Shown: piece after piece, positions 25,368-34,152 of the stretch
Position numbering within the stretch: position 1 is the stretch's first letter
How the letters are laid out: each line of letters opens with the position of its first letter
Origin: CAYLZW01 sp964388085
GTDB lineage: Bacteria > Myxococcota > UBA727 > CAYLZW01
Length of the DNA: 63,493 nt
Assembly (NCBI GenBank): GCA_964388085.1
Contig: CAYLZW010000006.1
Span: 1-63,493 of the forward strand
Direction: 5' to 3'
Notes under the pieces: generated by a model
Told to the model about the DNA's origin: nothing
The model's database searches: none
The model's input: only the letters and a program-made list of their open reading frames with translations
Translations under genes and position numbers: made by a program

Positions 25368-27464
25368 CTGTCGGATCGTTCGCACCGCTCTGTCACCCTG
25401 GCGCTGCTCGGCGCGTTCGCGTTCGCGTTCGGGGGCGCCGCGCCCGCGCGCGCCGGCGTGACCGCGCTCGCCGCCGGGCGTGCGCACACCTGCGCGGTGC
25501 TCCAGGGCGGTGACGTCGCCTGCTGGGGCGAGAACGAGCGCGGGCAGCTCGGTGACGACGACGAAGGGCGCCCGCGACCAACCCTCGTGAACAACGCGCG
25601 CTACGTCACGAGCGTCGTCGCGGGCCGCGCCTTCACCTGCGTCTTGCAACGCTCGGGGGGCGTGCGCTGCTTCGGCGCCGGGGAGCGCGGACAGCTCGGC
25701 GACGGCAAGGCGCACGATCGCCCGCGGGCCGGCCCCCGCTCGCTCGCGAACGCCAGCGTGCTCGCCGCCGGCGCCGAGCACGCCTGCGCCATCGTCGACG
25801 ACGGGCGGGTGCGCTGCTGGGGCAACGACCGCTACGGACAGGTGGGCGCCGCGGGGAACGCGCTCTTCGTGCCGGAGCCCGCCGCTGTGGCGGGGCTCGC
25901 GGGCGCGCGCGCGCTGGCGCTCGGCGCCGCGCACAGCTGCGCGTTGCTCGACGACGGCAGCGTGTGGTGCTGGGGGGGCGACTTCGCCGGGCAGCGCGGC
26001 GACGGGGACGACGACGAGCGGGCCCGTTCGCGCCTGCCGTCGCGCGTACGCGGCCTCGCAGGCGTGACGGCGCTGACCGCCGGCGCCCACCACACCTGCG
26101 CGCTCATGACGGGTGGCGGCGTCTCCTGCTGGGGCGCGGCCGCGGGCGGCAAGCTCGGCGCGGAGGTGGTGGACGATCAGGCCGCGCCCGTCGACGTCCC
26201 CGCCCTGCGCGGCGCGCGCGCGCTCGCGGCCGGCGGCACCTTCACCTGTGGGCTCGTGGGCGACGTCGTCCGCTGCCTCGGCGGAGCCTTCGGCACAACG
26301 CGCGAGGTGCCCGCCAAGGAGGCCACCCTGCTCGTCGCCGGGCACGCGCACGCCTGCTTCGTCGTGGACGGCGGCGCGCGCTGTCTCGGCGACGCCTCGG
26401 GCGCGCAGCTCGGGGACGGGCGGCGCGGCGGCCTCGCCAGCGTCCGCCCTCGGGCGGTGCCGTCGCTCGACGACGCCGTGCGGATCGCCGCCTCGGGAGA
26501 GCGCACCTGCGCGCTGCGCTCGAACGCGCAGGTCTCCTGCTGGGGCGCGGGCCAGGCGTCGTACCAGCGCGTGGCCGAGGGCGGCTTCGTCGACGTCGTG
26601 GTGGCGAAGGGCGCGGTGGCCGGCCGCCGCGAGGGCGCCGCGCTCGTGCTCCTCGAGGAGGACGCGCTCAGCACCGGGGCGCGGCTGACGCGCCTCTCGG
26701 CGCTCGATCTCGCCGAAGGCCGCCGGCACGCCTGCGCGGTGACCGATGACGGCGCCGTGTACTGCTGGGGCGCGGGAGCCTCCGGCCAGCTCGGCAACGG
26801 CAGCCGCAAGGACCGCGCGCGCCCGACGCGCGTCACAAAGGTGCGCGCCGCCGTCGACGTCGATGTCGGCGCCGCGCACAGCTGCGCGCTCAGCGCGGGG
26901 GGCGCCGTCTGGTGCTGGGGCAGCCACGTCCTCGGCGAGCTCGGCCACCCGCGCCGCACGGGCAGCGACGAGCCCGTGCGCGTGCCGCTGCCCGAGGTCG
27001 CCGAGCTCGACGTCGGCGAGCACCACGCCTGCGCGCGCAGCGACGCCGGGGCCGTGTACTGCTGGGGCGCCGGCAAGCACGGCGAGCTCGGCGACGGACA
27101 GCAGCGCGGCAGCCGCTACCCCGTAGAGGTGGTCGGCCTCGACGACGCCATTCACGTCGCCGTGGGCGGCCAGCACGCGTGCGCCGTGCGCGTCGACGGC
27201 GAGGTCGTCTGCTGGGGGGAGGGCGAGAGCGGACAGCTCGGTGACGGCGCCCGCCGCTCGTCCGCGCGGCCGCTGCCGGTGCCGGGGCTCAGCGCCATCG
27301 TCGAGATCGTCGCCGGCGCGCGGCACACCTGCGCGCGCAGCGAGCGCGGGCAGGTGCTCTGCTGGGGCGCGGGCGATCGAGGTCAGCTCGGGCAGGGCGC
27401 GCCGCTGTTCGTCGCGCAGCCGGTCGTCGTCGAGATGCCGGCGCGCGAGGGCGACCGCGGCTGA
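25368..27464 (+). CDS. Secreted RCC1-repeat beta-propeller-like protein (start uncertain)
   Basis: About 698 residues from a CTG at 25368, or 668 from the first canonical start (GTG 25458). Codons 25368-25457 encode a clear signal peptide (SVTLALLGAFAFAFGG, ending ARAG), but no ATG, GTG or TTG occurs in frame between the upstream stop at 25329 and 25458. The CTG has GGGGGA just upstream. The mature protein is about thirteen RCC1-type repeats of about 50 residues, each with HTCAL, VxCWG and GQLGDG motifs and conserved cysteine pairs that would suit an exported protein. It follows the lipoprotein pair by 25 nt and is probably co-transcribed. Confidence 0.85.
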   Translation: MSDRSHRSVTLALLGAFAFAFGGAAPARAGVTALAAGRAHTCAVLQGGDVACWGENERGQLGDDDEGRPRPTLVNNARYVTSVVAGRAFTCVLQRSGGVRCFGAGERGQLGDGKAHDRPRAGPRSLANASVLAAGAEHACAIVDDGRVRCWGNDRYGQVGAAGNALFVPEPAAVAGLAGARALALGAAHSCALLDDGSVWCWGGDFAGQRGDGDDDERARSRLPSRVRGLAGVTALTAGAHHTCALMTGGGVSCWGAAAGGKLGAEVVDDQAAPVDVPALRGARALAAGGTFTCGLVGDVVRCLGGAFGTTREVPAKEATLLVAGHAHACFVVDGGARCLGDASGAQLGDGRRGGLASVRPRAVPSLDDAVRIAASGERTCALRSNAQVSCWGAGQASYQRVAEGGFVDVVVAKGAVAGRREGAALVLLEEDALSTGARLTRLSALDLAEGRRHACAVTDDGAVYCWGAGASGQLGNGSRKDRARPTRVTKVRAAVDVDVGAAHSCALSAGGAVWCWGSHVLGELGHPRRTGSDEPVRVPLPEVAELDVGEHHACARSDAGAVYCWGAGKHGELGDGQQRGSRYPVEVVGLDDAIHVAVGGQHACAVRVDGEVVCWGEGESGQLGDGARRSSARPLPVPGLSAIVEIVAGARHTCARSERGQVLCWGAGDRGQLGQGAPLFVAQPVVVEMPAREGDRG

Positions 27465-27467
27465 CGA

Positions 27468-27493
27468 GGGCGTGTCCCCTTGGGGACGGGCCC
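27468..27493 (+). terminator. Hairpin after the RCC1 gene
   Basis: GGGC..GTCCCC-TT-GGGGAC..GCCC immediately after the stop. The 5' arm motif AGGGCGTGTCCCC is also found after the gene ending at 35921, so it belongs to a small terminator family. Confidence 0.6.
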
Positions 27494-27501
27494 GAAACAC
27501 C

Positions 27502-27542
27502 AGCACCGAGCAGCTCGCGCGAAGGGCGAGCTGTTCGGTGCT
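27502..27542. terminator. Long bidirectional terminator hairpin between convergent genes
   Basis: A 17-bp stem (27502-27518 with 27526-27542, one G-T pair) and a 7-nt loop lie between two convergent genes and abut the stop of the minus-strand gene. One arm is shared with the sequence right after the stop at 7427. Confidence 0.7.
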
Positions 27543-27998
27543 CTAGAGGTGCTTTCCGAGCATCGCCGACACCCGGGGGATGGCCTCCACGACGTGCTTC
27601 TTCCCCTGCGGGCGCAGCTTCTCGTAGGCCCCCACGAGCACCTTGTTGTTCGCGCGGCGCGCGCGGTCGTCGGTGATGCCGAGCAGCGCGTCCGCGATCT
27701 CGCTCGCGCGCGCCTTCATGAAGGCGGGGAAGCCCGCGGGTGCGCCGCCGCTCGCGATGTGCTCCTGGTAGAGCGGATCGAGGCGCGTGACGAAGTCATC
27801 GAGCAGGCCGTCCATGACCTCGCGGATGATGCCCGGCTTCACCTTCGAGACGACCATGTAGCCGCCCTTGATGGCCATGCCGGTGAGCCCCGACTTCGAC
27901 TTCACCTCGTCATCGATGAGGCGCTCACAGTCGCTCAAGAGGCCCGGACGCTTGGACTTGTCCGACAGAAGGCGCGTGCTCAGCAGGTCGTCGCTCAT
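27543..27998 (-). CDS. Conserved-looking hypothetical protein
   Basis: 151 residues with GGAGAG before the ATG. It is helical and basic (LLSDKSKRPGLLSDCERLIDDEV, GGYMVVSKVKPGIIREVMDGLLDDF), with no signal peptide and no catalytic motif that I recognise. It reads like a soluble DUF family protein. It is divergent from a small lipoprotein gene across 62 bp. Function unknown. Confidence 0.75.
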   Translation of the reverse strand: MSDDLLSTRLLSDKSKRPGLLSDCERLIDDEVKSKSGLTGMAIKGGYMVVSKVKPGIIREVMDGLLDDFVTRLDPLYQEHIASGGAPAGFPAFMKARASEIADALLGITDDRARRANNKVLVGAYEKLRPQGKKHVVEAIPRVSAMLGKHL

Positions 27999-28060
27999 GG
28001 TTCTCTCCGCGCCGCCCTTATCGCGCGTCCGCGCTCGTCGACAAGCGGGTATAAGGAGAC

Positions 28061-28453
28061 ATGCTCACCAAGCGCCTCACGCTCGCCCTCGTCACGCTGC
28101 CCCTGCTGCTCGCGTGTGGCCCGCTGGTCGTGCGCGCGGACGCAGGCGGCTCGCAGAAGCTGCCGCTCCCGGGCGAGCAGCGCGTGCAGGGCGTCGTGAC
28201 GCGCGCGCTCTCGTACAACGGGCTCGTGGTCCCCGAGGGAACGCTCGTGAGCGTCGAGGAGACCTGGCTGCTCCGGCACGATCGCGGCGCGAAGCCACCG
28301 GGCTATCGCATCACCGGCCTGTACGATCCGACCACGCAGACGGACGGCCTCGCGCTGCCGAAGCACAGCGTCGAGGCGTTCTACTTGAGCGCGATCCTCC
28401 CCGAGCAGAAGACGCGCGTCGCCGTGCCGGTGCGGTACTTCAAGCGCGAGTGA
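28061..28453 (+). CDS. Small lipoprotein of unknown function
   Basis: 130 residues. AAGGAG lies 4 nt before the ATG. The signal sequence has a lipobox-like LLLAC. The mature part is short and predicted beta-rich (GYRITGLYDPTT, AVPVRYFKRE). The end lies 9 nt from a convergent gene. No family recognised. Confidence 0.7.
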   Translation: MLTKRLTLALVTLPLLLACGPLVVRADAGGSQKLPLPGEQRVQGVVTRALSYNGLVVPEGTLVSVEETWLLRHDRGAKPPGYRITGLYDPTTQTDGLALPKHSVEAFYLSAILPEQKTRVAVPVRYFKRE

Positions 28454-28462
28454 GCGTGGCGC

Positions 28463-29323
28463 TCACAGCTCGAGCGTCTCGCCCGGCTTCATGATCTTCA
28501 CGCGGCGATCCTTGCCGAAGGCCTTCTTGACGTCGTCTTCGCTCGCGAGCGGCGGGAACGTGCCGTAGTGCATGGGGATGATCGTCTTCGGCCGGAAGAA
28601 CTTCTTCACCGCGGTCTTGGCGACGTCGGGCGACTGCGTGAAGGGACCGCCGCCGGCGTTCAAGAGCAGGATGTCGGGCTTGTAGAAGTCCTGGATGAGC
28701 TTCATGTCGCTGAAGATCCAGGTGTCGCCCGTGTGGTAGAGGGTCTTGCCGCCGTCGATGTCGATGATGAAGCCGACCGGACGACCGCCGGGCTCGCTGC
28801 CGTGCATGGCGGGCACGAGCGAGATGGTGGCGTCACCGACCTTGAAGCTGCCGCCGACGTTGCCGCCCATCTTCTGCGCGTCCGGCACCTTCATGGCGCT
28901 GATGAGCTCGAAGGCGCCGATGACCTTGGCGCCGCTCGCCTTGGCGATCTCGGCCGCGTCGGCCTTGTGGTCCTGGTGTGAGTGCGTGACGAGGATGGCG
29001 TCGGGCTTGTAGCGCGTCAGATCCTTGAACGCGGCCGGCGTCGAGGGGTTGTCCTTCAGGAAGGGATCGATGAGCAGCGTCGTACCGCCGGGAGTCTTGA
29101 TCTCGAAGGCGGCGTGACCGAGCCAGGTGACGGCGGTCTTCGCCTTGCCCTTCTTGGCCTTCCGCTCACTCTTCTCGCCGCCGGCCTTCTGCTCGATCTT
29201 CTTCTCGACCTCCTGTTTGACCTTCTCTTGCGCGAGCGTGGGCGGCGCCAGCGCGAGCAGGCAGACGGGGAGCGCGAGCGACAAGGACGACAACGACGAC
29301 GACAAGGACGACGAGCGACGCAT
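28463..29323 (-). CDS. Exported UPF0173-type metallo-beta-lactamase-fold hydrolase
   Basis: 286 residues from ATG 29323 (GGAGG upstream). A signal peptide ends near PTLAQ, followed by a lysine/glutamate-rich linker. The hydrolase domain (about 65-286) has WLGHAAFEI, the metal motif THSHQDHKAD, MHGSEPGG, YHTGDTW and PMHYGTFPPL, as in the UPF0173/YtkL group. Most members are cytosolic, so the signal peptide is unusual. The substrate is unknown. Confidence 0.88.
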   Translation of the reverse strand: MRRSSSLSSSLSSLSLALPVCLLALAPPTLAQEKVKQEVEKKIEQKAGGEKSERKAKKGKAKTAVTWLGHAAFEIKTPGGTTLLIDPFLKDNPSTPAAFKDLTRYKPDAILVTHSHQDHKADAAEIAKASGAKVIGAFELISAMKVPDAQKMGGNVGGSFKVGDATISLVPAMHGSEPGGRPVGFIIDIDGGKTLYHTGDTWIFSDMKLIQDFYKPDILLLNAGGGPFTQSPDVAKTAVKKFFRPKTIIPMHYGTFPPLASEDDVKKAFGKDRRVKIMKPGETLEL

Positions 29324-29368
29324 AGGGACCTCCACGCGAGACGTTCTACCGCAAAGTCGGGCTTCGGC

Positions 29369-29959
29369 TCAGGCCATCGCGGGGTCGGACGGGCGCACGT
29401 TCACGCCGCTGACGTCGATGACGGCGCCCTCGTCCTCGGCGGCGCGCTGCTCCGCGGCCACGTGCTTCTTCTTGCGGACCTGCTGCAGGTCCCAGACGGG
29501 GCCGGCGAGGAACGAGAGCGGATCGTCCGCGAAGGCCGGCGCCTTCTTCTCGTAGAGGCCGTGCCCGATGAAGTTGAGCACCCAGCCGAAGGTGAAGGCG
29601 CCCGCCGACAGCATCCACATCGGGCGGTACGACGGGAACAAGAGGAGCCCGGCGGCGCCGCCGACGATGATCGGGATGCCGATGACGTGCAGCTTGCGGT
29701 TGGTCGCGTCCTGGTGCGTCTCCTCGTAGAACTTGACCGCGTGCTGCCAGCGCTCGGCGAGGTCACCGTCGAAGTCGTGCACCTCGCGCCAGCTCTCCTC
29801 GAGACCCTTGAGGCCCTTCGCGAAGGTGCCGAGGGCGAGCACCTTGCGGCCGCTCAAGAGCAGCACCATGCCGCCCGCCGTGGTGACGAGGTCACGCGTC
29901 TTCTTGTCGGGGATGAACGAGAGCACGTCGGTGAGCTTCGGCAAGGAGAAGAGCTTCAT
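29369..29959 (-). CDS. DUF962/Mpo1-like membrane protein
   Basis: 196 residues. The motifs HAVKFYEETHQDATNRKLH, IGIPIIVGG and NFIGHGLYEKKAPA match the DUF962 family, whose yeast member Mpo1 is an iron-dependent dioxygenase acting on 2-hydroxy fatty acids; the conserved histidines are present. Two to three hydrophobic segments lie between about 90 and 145. An unusual 65-residue N-terminal extension precedes the domain. A role in lipid alpha-oxidation is possible by homology only. Confidence 0.82.
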   Translation of the reverse strand: MKLFSLPKLTDVLSFIPDKKTRDLVTTAGGMVLLLSGRKVLALGTFAKGLKGLEESWREVHDFDGDLAERWQHAVKFYEETHQDATNRKLHVIGIPIIVGGAAGLLLFPSYRPMWMLSAGAFTFGWVLNFIGHGLYEKKAPAFADDPLSFLAGPVWDLQQVRKKKHVAAEQRAAEDEGAVIDVSGVNVRPSDPAMA

Positions 29960-30095
29960 GGGAGGTCTCCGCGCGGCGATGGTTCGAGGGGCCTTTGGCT
30001 GACGCAGGCGATCTACGGCCTTGTGCAGGGCCCGTCGAGGGCCCTCGCACGCGCCCCTCGCGGAGGCGGCGCGACGACGCTACACCTCGGAGACC

Positions 30096-31403
30096 ATGCC
30101 CGTTCGCAGCCCGCCCCCGACGCCGCTCGAGCCCCCTCTCACGAGCCCTATCTACATGGATCACCACGCCACGACGCCGGTGGATCCGCGCGTGCTCGAG
30201 GCCATGCTGCCGTACTTCGGCGAGCGCTTCGGCAACGCCGCGAGCCGCGGGCACGCCTTCGGCTGGCGCGCGGACGAGGCCGTGGAGAAGGCGCGCGCCG
30301 AGGTGGCCTCGCTCATCGGCGCCAAGGCGAAGGAGATCATCTTCACCTCGGGCGCCACGGAGTCCGACAACCTCGCGCTGAAGGGCGTCGCGCTCGCGGC
30401 CAAGGAGCAGCGAGCACACGCGCGCGTCCACGTCGTCACGAGCGCCATCGAGCACAAGGCCGTGCTCGACTCCTGCCGCGCGCTCGAGAAGCAGGGCGTC
30501 GCGGTCGACGTCGTCGCTCCGGAGCCGAGCGGCGTGGTGACGCCGGAGCGCATCGCGAGCGCCATCGACGACGACACCGTGCTGGTGTCGCTGATGCTCG
30601 CGAACAACGAGATCGGCACCGTGCAGCCCATCGCCGAGGTGGGCGCGCTCTGTCGCGAGCGTGGCGTGCTCTTCCACTGCGACGCCGTACAAGGGGTCGG
30701 GCGAATCCCCTTCGACGTCGGCGCCATGAACGTCGACCTCGCCTCGCTGAGCGCGCACAAGATGTACGGGCCAAAGGGCGTGGGCGCGCTGTACGTGAGG
30801 TCCCGCCCGCGCGTCGCCATGACGCCGCTCATCGACGGGGGCGGCCATGAACGGGGCCTGCGCTCGGGGACCTTGAACGTGCCCGGCATCGTCGGCTTCG
30901 GCGCCGCCTGCGCGCTCATCGAGGCGTCGCTCGCGGAGGAGAGCGCGCGGCTGTCGGCGTTGCGCGATCGTCTCTATGAGCGGCTCACGAGCGAGCTCGA
31001 CGACGTCGAGCTGAACGGCGCCCTCGCGCCGCGCCTGCCCGGCAACCTGAACCTCAGCTTCTGGCCGGTGGAGGCCGAGTCCCTCCTGCTCGCGCTGGCC
31101 AAGGACGTCGCGCTCTCGTCGGGCTCCGCTTGCACCTCGGCCACGCTCGAGCCGAGCTATGTGTTGCAGGCCATCGGCACGGGCCATGACCGCGCGCACT
31201 GCTCGCTGCGCTTTGGCCTCGGACGCTTCAACACGGCCGCGCAGGTGGAGTACGTTGCCGATCGGCTCGTCAGCGAGGTGCGCCGCCAACGGGAGCGCTC
31301 CCCGACGTGGCAGGCGACGATGCGGAGGCGAGAGGGCCATGGCCAGCAAGAAGACGGCGAGCGAGCCCGAGAAGGTGCTGCGCTGCGGCATCGAGAAGGA
31401 TGA
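30096..31403 (+). CDS. iscS: Cysteine desulfurase (IscS/NifS class)
   Basis: 435 residues from ATG 30096 (CGGAGA upstream). PLP-dependent fold type I: YMDHHATTPVDP at the N-terminus, TSGATESDNLALKG, HCDAVQG, the PLP lysine in SAHKMYGPKG (K222) and the catalytic cysteine in SSGSACTSATLEPSYVL (C346). It moves sulfur from cysteine for Fe-S cluster and thio-cofactor synthesis. No iscU, iscA or regulator adjoins it, unlike a typical isc operon. The last about 25 residues are Arg/Glu/Gln-rich, atypical, and overlap the next gene by 65 nt. Confidence 0.93.
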   Translation: MPVRSPPPTPLEPPLTSPIYMDHHATTPVDPRVLEAMLPYFGERFGNAASRGHAFGWRADEAVEKARAEVASLIGAKAKEIIFTSGATESDNLALKGVALAAKEQRAHARVHVVTSAIEHKAVLDSCRALEKQGVAVDVVAPEPSGVVTPERIASAIDDDTVLVSLMLANNEIGTVQPIAEVGALCRERGVLFHCDAVQGVGRIPFDVGAMNVDLASLSAHKMYGPKGVGALYVRSRPRVAMTPLIDGGGHERGLRSGTLNVPGIVGFGAACALIEASLAEESARLSALRDRLYERLTSELDDVELNGALAPRLPGNLNLSFWPVEAESLLLALAKDVALSSGSACTSATLEPSYVLQAIGTGHDRAHCSLRFGLGRFNTAAQVEYVADRLVSEVRRQRERSPTWQATMRRREGHGQQEDGERAREGAALRHREG

Positions 31404-31584
31404 CGCGCGCTTCGTGTACTTCGTCGACCGCCGCGGCAACCTCCTGCGCATGGAGCGCGGGGTGCCGAAGCCGGCGACCGAGGTGCTGATCGAGAGCGCC
31501 ATCAAGCGGGAGCGCGGCTTTCTCTACTACCTCGACGACGACGGCGACCTCGTGAAGGAGCCCGACTCCGCGCGCGACGGCTGA
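31339..31584 (+). CDS. Small hypothetical protein overlapping the cysteine desulfurase gene
   Basis: 81 residues from an ATG preceded by GAGAGGG. Composition is balanced and protein-like (DDARFVYFVDRRGNLLRMER, GFLYYLDDDGDLVKE); the two matching aromatic-D-x-x-G-x-L segments look like a duplicated beta-hairpin. It overlaps the tail of the desulfurase by 65 nt in another frame. Function unknown. Confidence 0.7.
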   Translation: MASKKTASEPEKVLRCGIEKDDARFVYFVDRRGNLLRMERGVPKPATEVLIESAIKRERGFLYYLDDDGDLVKEPDSARDG

Positions 31585-31586
31585 CC

Positions 31587-32138
31587 TCAGCGCACCTTGA
31601 CGCGGCCCATGCGCGGCTCGGGCAGCGCGACGTCGCCCATGATGACCTCCCCCTCGGGCTCGGGCACGAAGACGGGCTCCCCGAGCAGCGGCTGCACGTC
31701 GCGGGCGGGCGCCGGATCCGGGGCCATCATCTTCCCCATGACGACCTCGCTCGCGCCGCTGTCGTTGGCGCAGGTGGGCTTGCTGAACACGCCGAGCACG
31801 CCGGCGGACATCGTCACGATGAGCGCGACGCTCGCGAGCACGGCCCGTCGCGCCTGCTTGTACGCGCGCTCGGCGAGGCCGACGGGGCAGTCGCTGGTGA
31901 TGACGGTGCCGTCCTTGCGGCGGTACAGGCGCAGACAGGCGCGCCCCTCGCTAGCGACGATGAGCTGCTCGGCCTCGTCCGCGCTCATGAAGGCGACGTT
32001 GTAGACGTTCTTCGCACAGCCACCGCAGAAGCGTGTGCGCTCGTCTCCCACCATGTCGTCCCAGCTCGCCTTGCAGGGAGCGGCGATGTGCGCGCGGTCG
32101 ATGAGGCGGGATGACGGGTGGAGCGTGAGGGCCAACAT
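31587..32138 (-). CDS. Membrane-anchored protein with cysteine-rich N-terminal domain
   Basis: 183 residues with TTAAGGAG upstream. The N-terminal 90 residues have the pattern CKASWDDM..FCGGCAKNVYN..MSADEAEQLI..C.RLYRRKDGTVITSDCPVG, a cysteine-containing domain seen in several bacterial groups and never given a function. A transmembrane helix at about 100-117 (VLASVALIVTMSAGVLGVF) and a Pro/Glu-rich extracytoplasmic tail follow. The cysteine arrangement suggests metal binding in the cytosol. Confidence 0.72.
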   Translation of the reverse strand: MLALTLHPSSRLIDRAHIAAPCKASWDDMVGDERTRFCGGCAKNVYNVAFMSADEAEQLIVASEGRACLRLYRRKDGTVITSDCPVGLAERAYKQARRAVLASVALIVTMSAGVLGVFSKPTCANDSGASEVVMGKMMAPDPAPARDVQPLLGEPVFVPEPEGEVIMGDVALPEPRMGRVKVR

Positions 32139-32175
32139 GTGTCTCTCCTTAAGATGGAGAGAGAAACGGACCCCG

Positions 32176-34023
32176 TCAGCTTTCGATCTGTTCCCGCCCT
32201 GGATCTGTCGGCCCGGCGTCCTCGGGCAACAGGCCCACGGCCTTCATGAGATCGAGCGCGTTGCTGCGCTCGACCACGCCGTCTTTCAGCACGTAGTCGA
32301 ACACCACCCGCCCCTCCATGAGCTTGTCCTCGAAGTGGACGTTGCGCGCGCGCGCCTCGAGCTCATCGGCGATGTCCGCCAGCGCGAGGTCGTGCGTGGT
32401 CGCGAGCCCGATGGCGCCCTTGTCCACCAGCGCGCGCAGGATGGCGCCGGCGCCGATGCGGCGGTCGTGCGAGTTGGTGCCCGCCAGCATCTCGTCGATG
32501 AGGAACAGCAGCGGCGGCGCGCGATCGGCCGCGTCGAGCAGCTGCTTGAGGCGCGTGATCTCGGCGTAGAAGCGGGAGGCGCCCTCGGCGAGCGAGTCCA
32601 TGACGCGCAGCGTGCCGCCGACGGTGAGCGGCGAGAGCACGAGCCGGCTGGCCATCACCGGCGCCCCCGCCTGGGCGAGCACGGCGTTGATGCCGAGGGT
32701 GCGCAGGTAGGTGCTCTTGCCCGACATGTTCGAGCCGCTGATCATGTAGAGGCGGACGGGCTCGCCAAGCTTCACGTCGTTGCGCACGCCGCCGCCGGGC
32801 AAGAGCGGGTGGCCGAGCGCCGCTCCTTCGAAGCGCGGACCTTCGTCGTGCAGCTCGGGGAAAGGATCCCGCGGGCGCTCGTAGGCGTAGGCCGCCAGCG
32901 ACAGCAGCGCCTCCACCTCACCGACGGCGTCGAGCCACTTCGGCAGCGATGCGCCCGCCGTCCGTCGCCAGCGCTCGAGGACGAACGCGTGCAGCGTGCG
33001 CCACATGAGGGCGAGGGCGAGGGGCAGGAAGAACTGGTTCGCGGCCCAGTCGAGGCGCGACACGATGGCGCGCAGCTTCGCCACCTGCTGCGACGGCGTG
33101 CGCCCGTCGCTGACCAGCGCGCTGAGCAGCGCCCGCAAGCGCTCGTCGTCGCTCGGCTCCTGGTCGAAGCGCTCGGCCTCGAGCCGCGAGAGCAGCGCGG
33201 CCAACACGCCGAGCTCGCGCGAGACGAGGTTGCCGCCGGCCAGGACGCGCGCGCTGCGCTGCTTCAGGGACTGCGCGAGGAGCGCCTCGGCCAGCAGCGT
33301 CGGCAGCACCGCCCACGCCGGCACGAGCTCCAGCACGGCGAGCCCCGCGAGCACGATCGTCGACGTCACGAGCGTGAGCGCGAGGGGCACGGCGAAGGCG
33401 GGCAGGGGCTCGCGCGCGCTCGCCCACGCGAGCAGATACTCGGGGGCTGTCTGCGCGCGCACGTCGTCGCCGAGCAGCGCCATGTCCTCGCGCAGATCGA
33501 GGCGCGCGCGCAGCGTCGCCACCGAGCGCTGGCGCGCCACCACCTCGGCGACGGGCGCGGGGGTGAGCAGCCAGCCCGCGAGCGTGTCCTCGCCAAACGA
33601 GGTGCGCGCGCGACAGAGGCGCTCGAACAAGGAGCCTCTGCCAAAGAGGTCGAGGTCGGCGCTGTAGAGGTGGTGCGCGTCGGCGAAGCGCTCTCCCGCG
33701 ACGCCGGTGCCGGCCCAGCGATCGTCCACGCGCGCGAGGTTGTCCTCGTACAGCGCCACCGCGCGACGGGCGCTGCCGAGGCGGCGCACCGCGCGGTCAT
33801 GCAGCACGACGAGGACGAGGAAGCACAACAGCGGCAGCAGCACCCAGCCGCCGCTCACCGCGTCACTGGCGTAAGCGGCGCCGCCCGTGCCCGCGAGGGC
33901 GGCGAACACGACGAGGCGCAGGTTCGAGAAGCGACGATCGCTGCGCTCAGCCTCGGCGAGGGACGCCCTGCGAGCGGCCAGGCGTCGCTCGTACTCGGCA
34001 CGGGGATCGTCGCGTTCGCTCAC
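32176..34023 (-). CDS. Membrane-associated MutS-family ATPase
   Basis: 615 residues. The C-terminal 200 residues have the MutS ATPase motifs: Walker A GSNMSGKST, ASRLVLSPLTVGGTLR, Walker B LLFLIDEMLAGTNSHDR and the ATTHDLALADI switch. There is no mismatch-recognition domain. Two hydrophobic segments about 45-85 and another pair about 215-255 suggest membrane insertion. Such MutS-like membrane ATPases are known as a separate, uncharacterised group; a role in mismatch repair is not expected. Confidence 0.85.
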   Translation of the reverse strand: MSERDDPRAEYERRLAARRASLAEAERSDRRFSNLRLVVFAALAGTGGAAYASDAVSGGWVLLPLLCFLVLVVLHDRAVRRLGSARRAVALYEDNLARVDDRWAGTGVAGERFADAHHLYSADLDLFGRGSLFERLCRARTSFGEDTLAGWLLTPAPVAEVVARQRSVATLRARLDLREDMALLGDDVRAQTAPEYLLAWASAREPLPAFAVPLALTLVTSTIVLAGLAVLELVPAWAVLPTLLAEALLAQSLKQRSARVLAGGNLVSRELGVLAALLSRLEAERFDQEPSDDERLRALLSALVSDGRTPSQQVAKLRAIVSRLDWAANQFFLPLALALMWRTLHAFVLERWRRTAGASLPKWLDAVGEVEALLSLAAYAYERPRDPFPELHDEGPRFEGAALGHPLLPGGGVRNDVKLGEPVRLYMISGSNMSGKSTYLRTLGINAVLAQAGAPVMASRLVLSPLTVGGTLRVMDSLAEGASRFYAEITRLKQLLDAADRAPPLLFLIDEMLAGTNSHDRRIGAGAILRALVDKGAIGLATTHDLALADIADELEARARNVHFEDKLMEGRVVFDYVLKDGVVERSNALDLMKAVGLLPEDAGPTDPGREQIES

Positions 34024-34152
34024 GCGCGAGGCTGTAGCGAGCTTCGCCGCCCGGCGAAAGCTCCTCTCGCGAGCGCAGGATCGCCAGCCGCGGCGTCGCG
34101 CTCAGGGACGCGCGCCGTCTTGCCGCGGCGCGGCGTCGCGAACGGCGAAGGC

